Assembly: GCA_014324045.1 (NCBI GenBank)
Contig: JACOMY010000028.1
Coordinates: 1-64,000, forward strand
Source: Rhodospirillales bacterium
GTDB taxonomy: Bacteria > Pseudomonadota > Alphaproteobacteria > Kiloniellales > JACOMY01
Length of the DNA: 64,000 nt
Reading direction: 5' to 3'
Position numbers and translations under genes: made by a program. Positions 8,255-18,132 of this stretch are shown here, piece after piece. Numbering within the stretch: position 1 is the first letter of the stretch; each line of letters opens with the position of its first letter. The notes beneath the pieces were generated by a model. That model made no database searches and was not told the DNA's origin. It worked only from the letters and a program-made list of their open reading frames with translations.

Positions 8255-9247
8255 TCAAACGCTGTAGTAGTTCCTGTACCAGTCGACAAAGGCAGCTATG
8301 CCCTCGGCCACCTCCACCCGCGGCCGGAAGCCGGTCAAGGTCTCCAGCAGCGAGGCATCGGCATGGGTACACGCGACATCGCCCACCTGGCGCGGCAGAT
8401 AGCGGCGCTCCGCCTTGCGACCGAGGTTCCTTTCGATCTCAGCAACGAAGTCCAGCAATTGCACCGGTGCGCCATGACCGACATTCACCACACGGAAGGG
8501 CGCCGTGGGGCTGACGCCTGGCTCCCCGAGGGTGGGTGCGCCACGCTCGATCAACAGCATGACGGCGCGCACGGTGTCGTCGACATAGGTAAAGTCGCGC
8601 GCCATCTGGCCATTGCCATAGACATCTATGGGCTCTCCGGCCAGGGTCGCACGCACGAACTTGAAGAGCGCCATGTCCGGGCGTCCCCATGGTCCGTAAA
8701 CCGTGAAGAAACGCAGCATGGTCATCGGCTGGTCCCAGGCATGAGCCTGCGCGTGGCCCATGGCCTCGACACTCAGCTTGGTCGCCGCATAGAGGGTGAG
8801 CGGCTGGTGGGTCGGTTGCGACTCGGTGAAGGGCATGACGTCGTTGCCGCCGTAGACAGACGAGGTCGAGGCGACCAGCAGGTGCTTCACTTCGGCCGTA
8901 CGTGCAAGTTCCAGCAGATTGAAGCTGCCGACCAGATTGGCGTCCAGATAAGCGCGTGGGTTTTCCAGCGAATAGCGCACACCGGCTTGGGCAGCTAGGT
9001 GCACCACGACGTCCGGTTTTGCTTGCTCGAAGGCCGCTGCCAGCGCCTCCTGATCCTCCAGCATGGCCTCGTGCCGGGTAAACCCCGGGAAGTTGCCCAG
9101 GATGTCATGACGATGACGCTTCAGGGCGACGTCGTAATAGTCGGTCATGCCATCGAAACCGGTGACCGGGATGCCGGCCCGCAACAGCGCCTGGGCCAAG
9201 TGAAAACCTATGAAGCCGGCGGTACCGGTTACCAACGCTACTGTCAC
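8255..9247 (-). CDS. NAD-dependent nucleotide-sugar epimerase (UDP-glucuronate 4-epimerase-like)
   Basis: A 330-residue extended short-chain dehydrogenase. It has the NAD loop VTGTAGFIGFHLA at the N-terminus, DVVVHLAAQAGVRYS, the catalytic serine/threonine region ASTSSVYG and the Tyr-Lys pair in YAATK near residue 152. FFTVYGPWGRPDMALF is typical of UDP-glucuronate 4-epimerases, which make UDP-galacturonate. It starts with GTG at 9247. The next gene upstream on the same strand is a nucleotide-sugar 6-dehydrogenase, so the two would supply an acidic sugar for a surface polysaccharide. Exact sugar unproven. Confidence 0.88.
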   Translation of the reverse strand: MTVALVTGTAGFIGFHLAQALLRAGIPVTGFDGMTDYYDVALKRHRHDILGNFPGFTRHEAMLEDQEALAAAFEQAKPDVVVHLAAQAGVRYSLENPRAYLDANLVGSFNLLELARTAEVKHLLVASTSSVYGGNDVMPFTESQPTHQPLTLYAATKLSVEAMGHAQAHAWDQPMTMLRFFTVYGPWGRPDMALFKFVRATLAGEPIDVYGNGQMARDFTYVDDTVRAVMLLIERGAPTLGEPGVSPTAPFRVVNVGHGAPVQLLDFVAEIERNLGRKAERRYLPRQVGDVACTHADASLLETLTGFRPRVEVAEGIAAFVDWYRNYYSV

Positions 9248-9330
9248 AAAGGGCTCGCTTCTCTTTCCCCGTCAGAGCACGGTGGGGTGCCGGTACGGGC
9301 TGGGGTGCGCTGTCAAGGCAGACCTCGACG

Positions 9331-10647
<1,317 letters not shown>

Positions 10648-11125
10648 CTGCACATCCCACCTAAACCGAGACCGGAAATGCACCGTGCCGAAAGGACAGG
10701 GCGCGTTGTATCGAGGCTTCGGAGACATCGCTGTCCGACCGGGGCGCTCCCGAGTCCACATAACAAGCACCCGCGCCGCAACACCCGCCCTGCGCGCATT
10801 CCCCAAAAGCCTGTGAGATCCCCTGCGCGAATACGCGGCGCCCACCCTCACCCGATCCGACCGCCCAGTAATGAGGATACCTTCGCGGGTGTTAGGGTTG
10901 CAGCCGCCTTGAGAATGAGCCAAAGGCCATTGCCAGCGGACTCTAACGGGAAAGTCGCCATGGTCCTGACGGCATCGTATAGCACAAAAGCCTATTGGGT
11001 AGCTTTCGACAGACAAAGCTGTCAGCGAAAGTCACAAATCGGAGGAGACCGGCACCAGGGGATCGATTGACAGACCCTCAACCCGCAAAAAGATCGCACA
11101 CGTCATTTGGATTTTCAGGGGGTGG
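10648..11125. other. 478-base stretch without a supportable gene
   Basis: It separates the nucleotide-sugar dehydrogenase from tRNA-Phe. Open frames here are shadows or extensions with no recognisable family. It should carry the dehydrogenase promoter on the minus strand; I see no clear hairpin or repeat. Confidence 0.5.
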
Positions 11126-11201
11126 TGGTGCCCAGGGGCGGAATCGAACCACCGACACTGCGATTTTCAGTCGCATGCTCTACCAACTGAGCTACCTGGG
11201 C
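11126..11201 (-). tRNA. tRNA-Phe (anticodon GAA)
   Basis: On the minus strand the 76-base gene begins GCCCAGGTAGCTCAGTTGG and ends with the pairing acceptor strand CCTGGGC plus A and an encoded CCA. The D arm, anticodon loop CTGAAAA (anticodon GAA), and T arm GGTTCGATTCC are all readable. It lies after yacG in the conserved infA-maf-rng-yacG-tRNA order. Confidence 0.97.
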
Positions 11202-11336
11202 GTGCTTCGTCGGGGTCGTTTTATGCTACCCCCGCAGTAAGAGGCCGCTTCTTAATGGCTCAGCGGGCGCCTGTCCAGCCTCTATTGGCTCAAAGAACTC
11301 CGATCAGCCATGAAGCCTGCACCAAGACGGCGTTTC

Positions 11337-11549
11337 CTAGGCCTCGTCGTTGTTGTCGGGTGGCGGCGCCGACGGTCCGGGAACGCGATAACGCTCACCC
11401 AGCCAGCGCCCAAGGTCGATATCGGCGCAGCGCTTAGAGCAGAAGGGCCGGTAGCGCTGCGCCCGCGGCTTGCTGCAGATGGGACAGCGGCTCCCCTCGC
11501 CGCCCGGAGGGCCGGAGAACGCAGACATATTGGACCTCGTCTTCCTCAC
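11337..11549 (-). CDS. yacG: DNA gyrase inhibitor / zinc-binding protein YacG
   Basis: A 70-residue protein with one zinc site formed by CPIC and FCSKRCADIDLGRWL, the YacG signature, followed by the usual basic-acidic tail. YacG proteins bind GyrB and inhibit gyrase supercoiling in Escherichia coli. The GTG start overlaps the stop of the RNase E/G gene (GTGA), so it is translationally coupled; an internal ATG at 11528 is an alternative. It is the last gene of the infA cluster. Confidence 0.93.
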   Translation of the reverse strand: MRKTRSNMSAFSGPPGGEGSRCPICSKPRAQRYRPFCSKRCADIDLGRWLGERYRVPGPSAPPPDNNDEA

Positions 11550-12670
11550 ATCTCACTCAGACGATAGCGCGCCTCAGATTTTTCCTCCATCGGAAGAATC
11601 TGGGCCAATTGCCGTGCCGTATCCGGCCAATCGTCCAGCCCTTCCAAGTAGGCTTGCAAGTCCTGCGCCAGCACCAAGCGCCACCGTATGCCCGGACGAC
11701 TCCGCCGTTCGCCGGCCAGAAGGCGCAAGAACCGGCTCGCCTCCGCGCGCAGCGTGAGCACCGGAGCCGTTGGACACAGCAGCAATTCGTGCAGCGGTGC
11801 GTAGAGCCCGCGGCGACGCGTGATCTCCAAGAGGCCGGTGACGGTAACGCCCTTGACCTGCACCCGCTCCGGATCGCCGGCCAGCGCCGCCCGCATGGCC
11901 TGCGCCAGAGCCGCACGGGCGGTCTTGGAATCCTCCGAAAGACAATCGACCAGGATGCGGCCGGCCAGAGACCGTAAACGCAGGTGCCGCGCTACGCCTT
12001 GTAGCGCCAGCCGATTGAGATCCAGGCTGGCACGCGGCACCGCCCCGCGACCGCCTGACCCCATGTTGACGTCAACCGCCGTCAAGGTCGTACCAGGCTC
12101 TATCAAAAGGCTCCCGCCGCCCACGAGCCGAACCTCGGGCTGCAGCAGTGCGTCAACGCAGGCCTCCAGCGCATTGGCAACGGCAGCCGGAAAACCAATT
12201 GGCTCAATCCTCGCCCGAACGCCCCTAGGGTCCAGCGCCTCCCGCCACTTAGGAGAATCGACGAAGATCGTGTCGGGGTCTGCTCTCAGGAAGCGGGCAA
12301 GGAGGTCCGCCTCACGCTTGAGCAGCCTCGGTGCCGGCCTGGATCTAAGCCCAGGTGTGACCCGAGCCGGTGCCAGCTTCGGCCCCTTGCCGGGTGCTGC
12401 GGCCCGCACGATGCGGAGCGGCAGGACTTGGCCCTCCGCCAAACTGTTGGGCGCCAGATCCAGCGGCAGGATTCCATCGGCCCCCTCGCCCAGCGAGCAG
12501 AAGGCGACACCGATGGCGCGCTCGATGCGGGTGATACGGGCCAGATAGAGGTCACCGGGAAGCGGCTGACGTTCGTACCATATGCCAAGGTCCTGCAGCG
12601 TGCCCTCGGCAATCAGCAGCGCCCGGCGCTCGCCGCCTAGGGCTTGGAGATAGAGGCCGTCCTCCATCAC
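11546..12670 (-). CDS. Ribonuclease E/G family protein, short form
   Basis: A 374-residue endoribonuclease-like protein. The S1-like N-terminal region (PGDLYLARITRIERAIGVAFCSLGEGADGILPL) is followed by a compact catalytic part in which the two metal-binding aspartates are seen in TAVDVNMG and RILVDCLSED, and LLEITRRR closes the core. It is clearly shorter than RNase G (about 490 residues) because the RNase H-like insertion and zinc-link region are missing, as in related alphaproteobacterial proteins in this locus. It probably processes RNA, but the shortened architecture makes the range of substrates uncertain. GTG at 12670 overlaps the maf stop by four bases; an ATG follows immediately. Confidence 0.85.
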   Translation of the reverse strand: MMEDGLYLQALGGERRALLIAEGTLQDLGIWYERQPLPGDLYLARITRIERAIGVAFCSLGEGADGILPLDLAPNSLAEGQVLPLRIVRAAAPGKGPKLAPARVTPGLRSRPAPRLLKREADLLARFLRADPDTIFVDSPKWREALDPRGVRARIEPIGFPAAVANALEACVDALLQPEVRLVGGGSLLIEPGTTLTAVDVNMGSGGRGAVPRASLDLNRLALQGVARHLRLRSLAGRILVDCLSEDSKTARAALAQAMRAALAGDPERVQVKGVTVTGLLEITRRRGLYAPLHELLLCPTAPVLTLRAEASRFLRLLAGERRSRPGIRWRLVLAQDLQAYLEGLDDWPDTARQLAQILPMEEKSEARYRLSEM

Positions 12671-13260
12671 CGCGCGATGGGATAGCCCAGACCCGAGAAC
12701 AGTGCCCAGGTCTCTGGCAAGGGGAGGCCGACGACATTGCTGTAACTACCGTTGATCCAGGGAATGAAGGCCGCCGCCAGCCCTTGGATGGCATAGCCAC
12801 CGGCTTTGCCAGCCCACTCGCCGCTGTCGAGGTAGGCCCTACGTTCTGCTGCGCTCAGTTGCTTGAAGGCCACGCGCGTAGTCACTAGCCGTTGTGCCGT
12901 CTTCCCGTCCGGCGCCTGCAGGGCGATGGCGCCCAAGACCCGGTGCCGACGACCGGACAACGACCTTAGGCAGTCTTCAGCAGTGGCGCGGTCTTCCGTC
13001 TTGGGTAGCACCCGTCGACCCAAGGCCACGACGGTGTCTGCAGCCAGAACCCAGGCGCCCGCATGGCGTGCTTGCGCCGCGGTCAGCTTCTCTGCGGCCA
13101 TTCGCTTAGCGTAGGCTGGTGGCAGTTCCCCGGCGCGCAAAGCCTCGGTTAGATCGGACGATGCGATCAGGTCCGGCCTCAGACCAATCTGCTCCAGAAG
13201 ATCGCGCCGCCACAGAGAGGCCGAAGCCAAAACCAAGGGCGCGGGCGCTTGCCCTCCCAT
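12667..13260 (-). CDS. maf: Maf family nucleotide pyrophosphatase
   Basis: A 197-residue Maf protein, hydrolysing dTTP/UTP or modified nucleotides. The conserved start LVLASASLWRRDLLEQIGL, the EKLTAAQARH and AADTVVAL blocks, and GKAGGYAIQGLAAAFI with GSYSNVVGLPL near the C-terminus define the family. The usual SPRR is SLWRR here. I use the ATG at 13260; a TTG six codons earlier is possible. It lies 57 bases after infA and overlaps the RNase E/G gene. Confidence 0.92.
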   Translation of the reverse strand: MGGQAPAPLVLASASLWRRDLLEQIGLRPDLIASSDLTEALRAGELPPAYAKRMAAEKLTAAQARHAGAWVLAADTVVALGRRVLPKTEDRATAEDCLRSLSGRRHRVLGAIALQAPDGKTAQRLVTTRVAFKQLSAAERRAYLDSGEWAGKAGGYAIQGLAAAFIPWINGSYSNVVGLPLPETWALFSGLGYPIAR

Positions 13261-13317
13261 CCTACTGCTCTCGACCAAGACCGTGCCTCCGGCCTTCGCT
13301 CCAAACGGCGTAGGCTG

Positions 13318-13536
13318 TTACTTATAACGGAAGGTGATGCGCCCCTTGGTGAGGTCATAGGGGGTCATCTCGACATTCACCCGGTCGCCGGTCAGAACGC
13401 GGATGCGGTGCTTGCGCATCTTGCCTGCGGTGTGGGCCAAGACCTCGTGGTTGTTGTCGAGCTTCACACGAAACATTGCGTTAGGCAGCAATTCCGTTAC
13501 CGTGCCTTGAAACTCGATCAGATCCTCTTTCGCCAT
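13318..13536 (-). CDS. infA: Translation initiation factor IF-1
   Basis: 72 residues, exact IF-1 length and an S1-like OB fold: [43 protein letters not shown] and [18 protein letters not shown]-1 binds the ribosomal A site during initiation. The ATG at 13536 follows an aaaaggag ribosome site on the minus strand. The longer open frame to 13773 is not part of the protein. Confidence 0.98.
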   Translation of the reverse strand: MAKEDLIEFQGTVTELLPNAMFRVKLDNNHEVLAHTAGKMRKHRIRVLTGDRVNVEMTPYDLTKGRITFRYK

Positions 13537-14168
13537 GAAGGCTCCTTTTCCCAAGAGTACATTGATCGGATGCCGTGAGAGGTGGGGGCTGCGGCCGCAA
13601 ACAGCCGCATCAGCCTCCCGCTTTCCTAGCGCACATGATAAGAGCTGCGCGGCGGAGTGCAACCCGCTCCTTAGCGCCTCTAGCCCTCGGCAAGCAATCG
13701 ACACGATGTCCGACGCAAAGAAAGATGCGCCTAACATCCGCCCATGAGCAGAAAAATACCGCATTCGCGGCAAGGTTTATTAAAATCTTTCTCTTTCTGG
13801 TACTTTTTTGTTTGGAATTTAAGTTCTGCTTACGAGATGGGAAAAGAAGAAAAATCCAAACTGGCCGGATAGTACCTGGAATAGCACTTCGAATACCTCC
13901 GCTCCCGATCCTGACATGGTGGACTTCTCATGATCGAGGCGATGGGCTTATCGTTTCATTACATGCGGTCTTCCGCGAGCCTAACGGTCGCCGCTGCAGG
14001 GCAATGCGCAGCGCACAGGACGGTCTTGAAAGATTGCATTATCCTCTGGACTTTCGCATAAGGCTGGGGCTGAATCCTCAATTGCAAGGTAGTGGCGCCA
14101 GAGGAAGTCTACGGCCTCTGTTCGCAATTTCCCGGTCTTGAGGAGCCCTAGTCTTGAGAAGCCATGGC
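13537..14168. other. Gene-free divergent region with an AT-rich island
   Basis: This 632-base gap lies between infA (minus) and the class II aldolase gene (plus). It must hold both promoters. The stretch from about 13750 to 13860 is strikingly AT-rich with T and A runs compared with its GC-rich surroundings. Open frames across it have no recognisable family and I regard them as chance. Confidence 0.5.
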
Positions 14169-14945
14169 ATGAGCGCGCAACCGAAGATCGTAACCAGCAC
14201 CCCAGTCACGCCCAATATCACCCATTGGCAAGAGCGAGTCGATCTGGCCGCCGCCTTCCGATGGACTGCACGGCTGAACCTGCACGAGGCGGTGGCCAAC
14301 CACTTTAGCCTCTCGGTCAACCGGAGCGGCACGCAGTTCCTGATGAATCCCAATCAAGTCCACTTCGCCCGCATCAAGGCCTCCGACTTGCTGCTGTTGG
14401 ACGCCGAAGACGCCGCGACCTTGTCGTACCCCGGCGCCCCTGACCCCACTGCTTGGGGCCTGCACGGCGCCGTGCACCGCCACTGCCCGCAAGCGCGCTG
14501 CGTCATGCACGTGCACTCGATCTTTGCTACTGTGCTGGCCAGCCTGGCTGACAGCCGGCTGCCGGCGATCGACCAAAACACCGCCATGTTCTACGACCGC
14601 GTGGTGATCGACGAGCAGTTCGGTGGCCTGGCCTTCGAAGAAGAGGGCGAGCGTTGCACCCAGCTACTGGGCGACCCAAAGGTCAAGGTCATGATCATGG
14701 GCAACCACGGCGTGATGGTGATCGGCGGCAGCGTGGCCGACACCTTCAATCGCATGTACTATTTCGAGCGGGCGGCCGAGACTTACATCCGCGCCCTGCA
14801 GACCGGCCGGCCGCTTCGTGTTCTCTCCGACGAGATCGCCGAGAAGACGGCACATGAGATCGAGACCTACCCCGGCCAGGGGATCCGCCACTTCACCGAC
14901 CTCAAGGCCATGCTGGACGAGGAAGGCTCCAACTACGCGGATTGA
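14169..14945 (+). CDS. Class II aldolase/adducin family protein
   Basis: A 258-residue zinc-dependent aldolase-fold protein. The domain covers residues 15-225: NLHEAVANHFSLSV (the position of the usual acidic residue and HxS), HCPQARCVMHVHSIFAT with zinc histidines in HVHS, and GNHGVMVIGGSVADTF with the third histidine. Members cleave or decarboxylate phosphorylated or free hydroxy-acids; many alphaproteobacterial homologues have no defined substrate. Start ATG 14169 has gagaag 8 bases before it. It is a single gene with no obvious pathway partner. Confidence 0.85.
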   Translation: MSAQPKIVTSTPVTPNITHWQERVDLAAAFRWTARLNLHEAVANHFSLSVNRSGTQFLMNPNQVHFARIKASDLLLLDAEDAATLSYPGAPDPTAWGLHGAVHRHCPQARCVMHVHSIFATVLASLADSRLPAIDQNTAMFYDRVVIDEQFGGLAFEEEGERCTQLLGDPKVKVMIMGNHGVMVIGGSVADTFNRMYYFERAAETYIRALQTGRPLRVLSDEIAEKTAHEIETYPGQGIRHFTDLKAMLDEEGSNYAD

Positions 14946-15163
14946 AGGCGGCCTTTGCGAAGGGGCCGTATAGCTCTTTCTCGATACGGCGCCGCAAAAG
15001 CTCCAAAAGCTTTCCCCGCTACCGGTCCTGATCGAGATACCGCGTGTTTTGACGTTGTCGATGCGGCTCGTCGAAGAAGCGGCCGATAACGGCATCAATT
15101 CCCCGACTCTGCGCCACCCTCGCAAATAACTTCTATCTGACAATCTTGGATACCATGCTCAGT

Positions 15164-17107
15164 TCAGGTCGCCTCTAATTTCAAGATTGCTTTCTCCACG
15201 TATCTGCGGAACTCCTCGACCGAGGCAAACAAGCGAAAGCCAGACTCATTCTCCAATGACAGCACGTCGGATGGTTCGTTCAGCAACACAGCGACCGGTT
15301 TTGTCAGCCCTGGTTGCAGACCATCAGGCCAGGCCAGATCAAACACAGCCTTCTGGTCGCCAGTCTGTGGGTCGGCATAATCGAAGCTGATGTGCCCCCG
15401 CGGTAGTCCCTCTTTCTCGATCCAAGTGTTGAGCTTATCCAGCTCCAATTCTTCAGATTCGCTCGTCACGCCTCTCGCAACTGCAACATCCTGTGCAACA
15501 GGAGGCGATGCAGCCAGCCACTTGCTATTGCCGTGCAGCAATACTTCGAAGCTCTTGTTGGCTTCTGCGGCGAGGAGTTCCCTCCGCTTTTTAAGGAAGT
15601 CACGATAGCGGTCGATTTTCCATAGCGTGGGATCGATCGGAATCCACTGTGACGCCAGCGCTCCTGGATGTTTCGTCTCGATCTCTGCGAAGTAATCCTC
15701 CGGCAAGCGATCACGGATGCTCAAATTGGTGTTCTTCGTCAGAAAGCAGAAGTTCGCCAGCGCATTCGCCTCTTGCCGGCTATGGTTTCTTTTGTAGAGC
15801 TGCGCCTTGGGGAAGATGTGGTGAACTTCCAGCCGGCTCATCTTGCCCAAGTGATTCGCCTTGAGGGGCAAACCCGTCTCCCAGTCTCGCGCCCCGCCCA
15901 TGCGGGTCAGCATGTAGAGAACCGGATAGAAGCGCGCGCCAAGGCTCCAAGCTGTGAAATGGTCTGGCTCCACCCGCAAACCGCCATGCCAGAGCCGAAG
16001 TTGCTCAAGCAGCGCATCGAGACCGCCGGATGGCGCTTCAAGCGCCGCCAGGTCCCGGTCGACATTGGTCTCCGTCGACCCCGAAAATCGTCCCCACATG
16101 CCAGCCTGTGCAAACCAGAAGAGCAGCTTGTCGCGCTCAACGGCATCGAGCGGGCCCTGCTTCTGGTCCATGTACCGGACCATCACCGGCACGCCATTGC
16201 GACCGAAGAAGACCCGATCATGATCGAGGCCAAGTCTGTCGGCGATGAGATTCAGACTGGTGTCGATATGCTCGGAAGCACGCTTCAGCCCGTCTGGGAT
16301 GTCGAGCCTCTTATCGTCCAGGTGGCTGAATTTGGCTTCGCCGGTGAGGACCGTGTTCACCGACCGCAGCAGCCAATCGAGATTGAAGTTGTAGCCAGCG
16401 TCGGCCCATCCCTTAAGCTTGGCTTTCATAGAATTCCGAACGTCTGGCCACTCGGTGCATAACTTCGCTAAGGCGAGATCACCCTTGGACAGCTTGGTGC
16501 CGCGACTGTTCACGCGGTTGAAAATATCCACAACAATGTCGAGCGTCTTATCCGTTCCAGTGACTTCTTCAACTTGGAGAACGATCTCGGTGATGCCGAG
16601 CAAGGTGCTGAGACGGCCAATGTAGGCGCCCACATTGGCGGCGTGTCCGGGACTGTCAGGTAGCTTCGCGACAAAGTCACCGAGCCCAGCTGTACCGGCC
16701 TGCATTAATTTCGTTACATCAATCCAGAGAGGATCCCCCTGCATTTTGACACGCTGGTAGAAGGCGAAGGTTTCGTCGCCGAGATGGAAGTGCAGTCCCT
16801 CGAAAACTTTCTTATTCCCGTCGAAGAACTTCGGCGGCTTTCCTCGGACAATGCCATAGAGCGTCGTCATCCGCTGCTGCCCGTCCAGCAACAGCTTCAC
16901 GATGCCCGCCGCCAAAGGACTGCCACCCCTGTGCATGGCCGTCTTCGATTCGGTGGCCCAAATCAGAAGACTGCCGACCGGATGACGGCGATAGAGGGAA
17001 TCAACCAGGCCCCGAACCTGGTCACGGGTCCACACATAACCGCGCTGAAACTTCGGCAACGCCATGTGCCCGCTGTCAATGTGGTCCAATATCGTGGAAA
17101 TCTTCAT
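15164..17107 (-). CDS. GmrSD-type DUF262/HNH protein (type IV restriction-like)
   Basis: A 647-residue protein. The N-terminal DUF262 (GmrS-like) domain starts at residue 1 with LPKFQRGYVWTRDQVRGLVDSLYRRHPVGS and contains the nucleotide-binding LLDGQQRMTTLYG motif near residue 76. The middle is helical. Around residue 440 LEVHHIFPKAQLYKR followed by ANALANFCFLT is the HNH/DUF1524-like (GmrD) nuclease centre. Such proteins cut modified phage DNA in an NTP-dependent way. The start is the ATG after ctggaggaacga; the frame upstream adds 24 unlikely residues. It stands alone, with no methylase, and has a degenerate dispersed repeat just upstream at 17182-17249. Confidence 0.88.
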   Translation of the reverse strand: MKISTILDHIDSGHMALPKFQRGYVWTRDQVRGLVDSLYRRHPVGSLLIWATESKTAMHRGGSPLAAGIVKLLLDGQQRMTTLYGIVRGKPPKFFDGNKKVFEGLHFHLGDETFAFYQRVKMQGDPLWIDVTKLMQAGTAGLGDFVAKLPDSPGHAANVGAYIGRLSTLLGITEIVLQVEEVTGTDKTLDIVVDIFNRVNSRGTKLSKGDLALAKLCTEWPDVRNSMKAKLKGWADAGYNFNLDWLLRSVNTVLTGEAKFSHLDDKRLDIPDGLKRASEHIDTSLNLIADRLGLDHDRVFFGRNGVPVMVRYMDQKQGPLDAVERDKLLFWFAQAGMWGRFSGSTETNVDRDLAALEAPSGGLDALLEQLRLWHGGLRVEPDHFTAWSLGARFYPVLYMLTRMGGARDWETGLPLKANHLGKMSRLEVHHIFPKAQLYKRNHSRQEANALANFCFLTKNTNLSIRDRLPEDYFAEIETKHPGALASQWIPIDPTLWKIDRYRDFLKKRRELLAAEANKSFEVLLHGNSKWLAASPPVAQDVAVARGVTSESEELELDKLNTWIEKEGLPRGHISFDYADPQTGDQKAVFDLAWPDGLQPGLTKPVAVLLNEPSDVLSLENESGFRLFASVEEFRRYVEKAILKLEAT

Positions 17108-17181
17108 TCGTTCCTCCAGAAGACAATTCGTATTTCCGCAGTTGGTGTCTTTAGGAACCAGATATGCTATCTGGAGCATCG

Positions 17182-17249
17182 CCTAGTAAAGCGTTTTTAG
17201 GTTGCGGCGTCCGCTGCACGGCCGTCGAACCGCACTGCAGTCACGATAG
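17182..17249. repeat. Dispersed degenerate repeat, copy 2
   Basis: Homologous to 838-903 (about 54 of 68 aligned positions). It lies immediately upstream of the GmrSD gene in a 461-base gene-poor gap (17108-17568) that otherwise holds a promoter and operator-like dyad near its right end. Confidence 0.55.
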
Positions 17250-17515
17250 AGTGCCACCCTTGCAAGCCATGCCGCCAATGCCGCTGGACCGCGCAAGGTT
17301 CATGAATCGGATCGTGTGCCCTGGCCTCGACAAGCGCAATACACTCCAGGAAGACGGCACTCCGCCCACAGCTTGACAAAGCCCTTCGCATTTCATCGAT
17401 CGAACGTCTTATAAGGCTTCTGTCCGTTTCATCGGATCTCCTTACCGGAAGCAGTCTAAAAATGGACGAATCGCCCGTCTGCAGCAGAATCGAAGATAAT
17501 TGTTGCAATGCCTTG

Positions 17516-17549
17516 TATAATAGAGCTTGATACATGTCGAGCTGACATG
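17516..17549 (+). promoter_or_regulatory. Promoter -10 box and operator-like dyad before the TRAP operon
   Basis: A perfect TATAAT lies at 17516-17521; no strong -35 is seen at normal spacing. Twelve bases downstream is the inverted repeat catgtc-gagct-gacatg (17533-17549), placed so that a bound repressor would block transcription start or elongation. No regulator gene is adjacent. Confidence 0.5.
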
Positions 17550-17559
17550 CTGGAGAGGA

Positions 17560-17730
17560 TTTGTTTTAGTGAGAATTCCAAAGACGCTCAGTGATAAGGC
17601 TGAATTCCTGATCCGGACGATCAGGACGGTGCTTTTTGCTGTAGGGTCTGTTTTGATGAGAATTCCAAAGGTGCTCGGCGACAAGGCCGAATTCCTGATC
17701 CGGATGATCGGGACGGTGCTTTTTGCCGTG
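17560..17730 (+). repeat. 87-bp tandem duplication spanning the start of the TRAP small permease gene
   Basis: Copy 1 (17560-17643) and copy 2 (17647-17730) are offset by exactly 87 bases and differ at roughly one position in eight, mostly at codon third positions. Each copy contains a start codon (GTG 17569, ATG 17656) followed by the same MRIPKxLxDKAEFLIR coding sequence. Because 87 is a multiple of three, the frame stays open through both. Confidence 0.85.
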
Positions 17731-18132
17731 ATGATTGTGTCGATCTTCTACGAGGTCGTCATGCGCTACGTCTTCAATGCGCCGACCTTCTGGTCCGAGG
17801 CGCTGGCCCGCAACTCGATGATCTGGGTTGTGGTGCTTGGACTGTCGCTGGGCATCCGCAAGAAAGACAATATCCGGGTGGATTTCATGGTCTATCGGAT
17901 GCCAGGTCGACTGCAGGCGGTTCTAGGATATGTTCGTATTGCCTTGGTCGCCGTCTTTGCCACGATCTTTGTGATCTATGGCGCGCGGCTGGCATTGACC
18001 AACATGACCCAGACGGTGACCGGGCTGGGTATTCCGGTGTTCTGGATCTACCTTTGTGTGCCCCTATCGGGGCTGTGCATGCTGATCTTTCTGGCGGAAA
18101 CCCTCATCAAAAAAGATACGCGCCCCTTCTGA
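17569..18132 (+). CDS. dctQ: TRAP transporter small permease (DctQ) with duplicated N-terminus
   Basis: DctQ proteins have four membrane helices and couple to DctM. Here helices run through TVLFAVMIVSIFYEVVMRYVF, NSMIWVVVLGLSLGI, VRIALVAVFATIFVIYGARLAL and FWIYLCVPLSGLCMLIFL. The protein from GTG 17569 has 187 residues, 29 more than from the ATG at 17656, because the first 29 residues are a repeat of the next 29. I use the GTG since ggagagg lies at proper distance before it and the second start has no clear ribosome site; initiation at 17656 would give a family-typical 158-residue protein. It overlaps dctM by one base. Confidence 0.85.
   Translation: MRIPKTLSDKAEFLIRTIRTVLFAVGSVLMRIPKVLGDKAEFLIRMIGTVLFAVMIVSIFYEVVMRYVFNAPTFWSEALARNSMIWVVVLGLSLGIRKKDNIRVDFMVYRMPGRLQAVLGYVRIALVAVFATIFVIYGARLALTNMTQTVTGLGIPVFWIYLCVPLSGLCMLIFLAETLIKKDTRPF

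Noticed and set aside
17197-17535. Transposase remnant overlapping the dispersed repeat
   Set aside because: A few residues recall transposase sequence but no DDE motif or inverted repeats could be found, so only the DNA-level repeat is reported.
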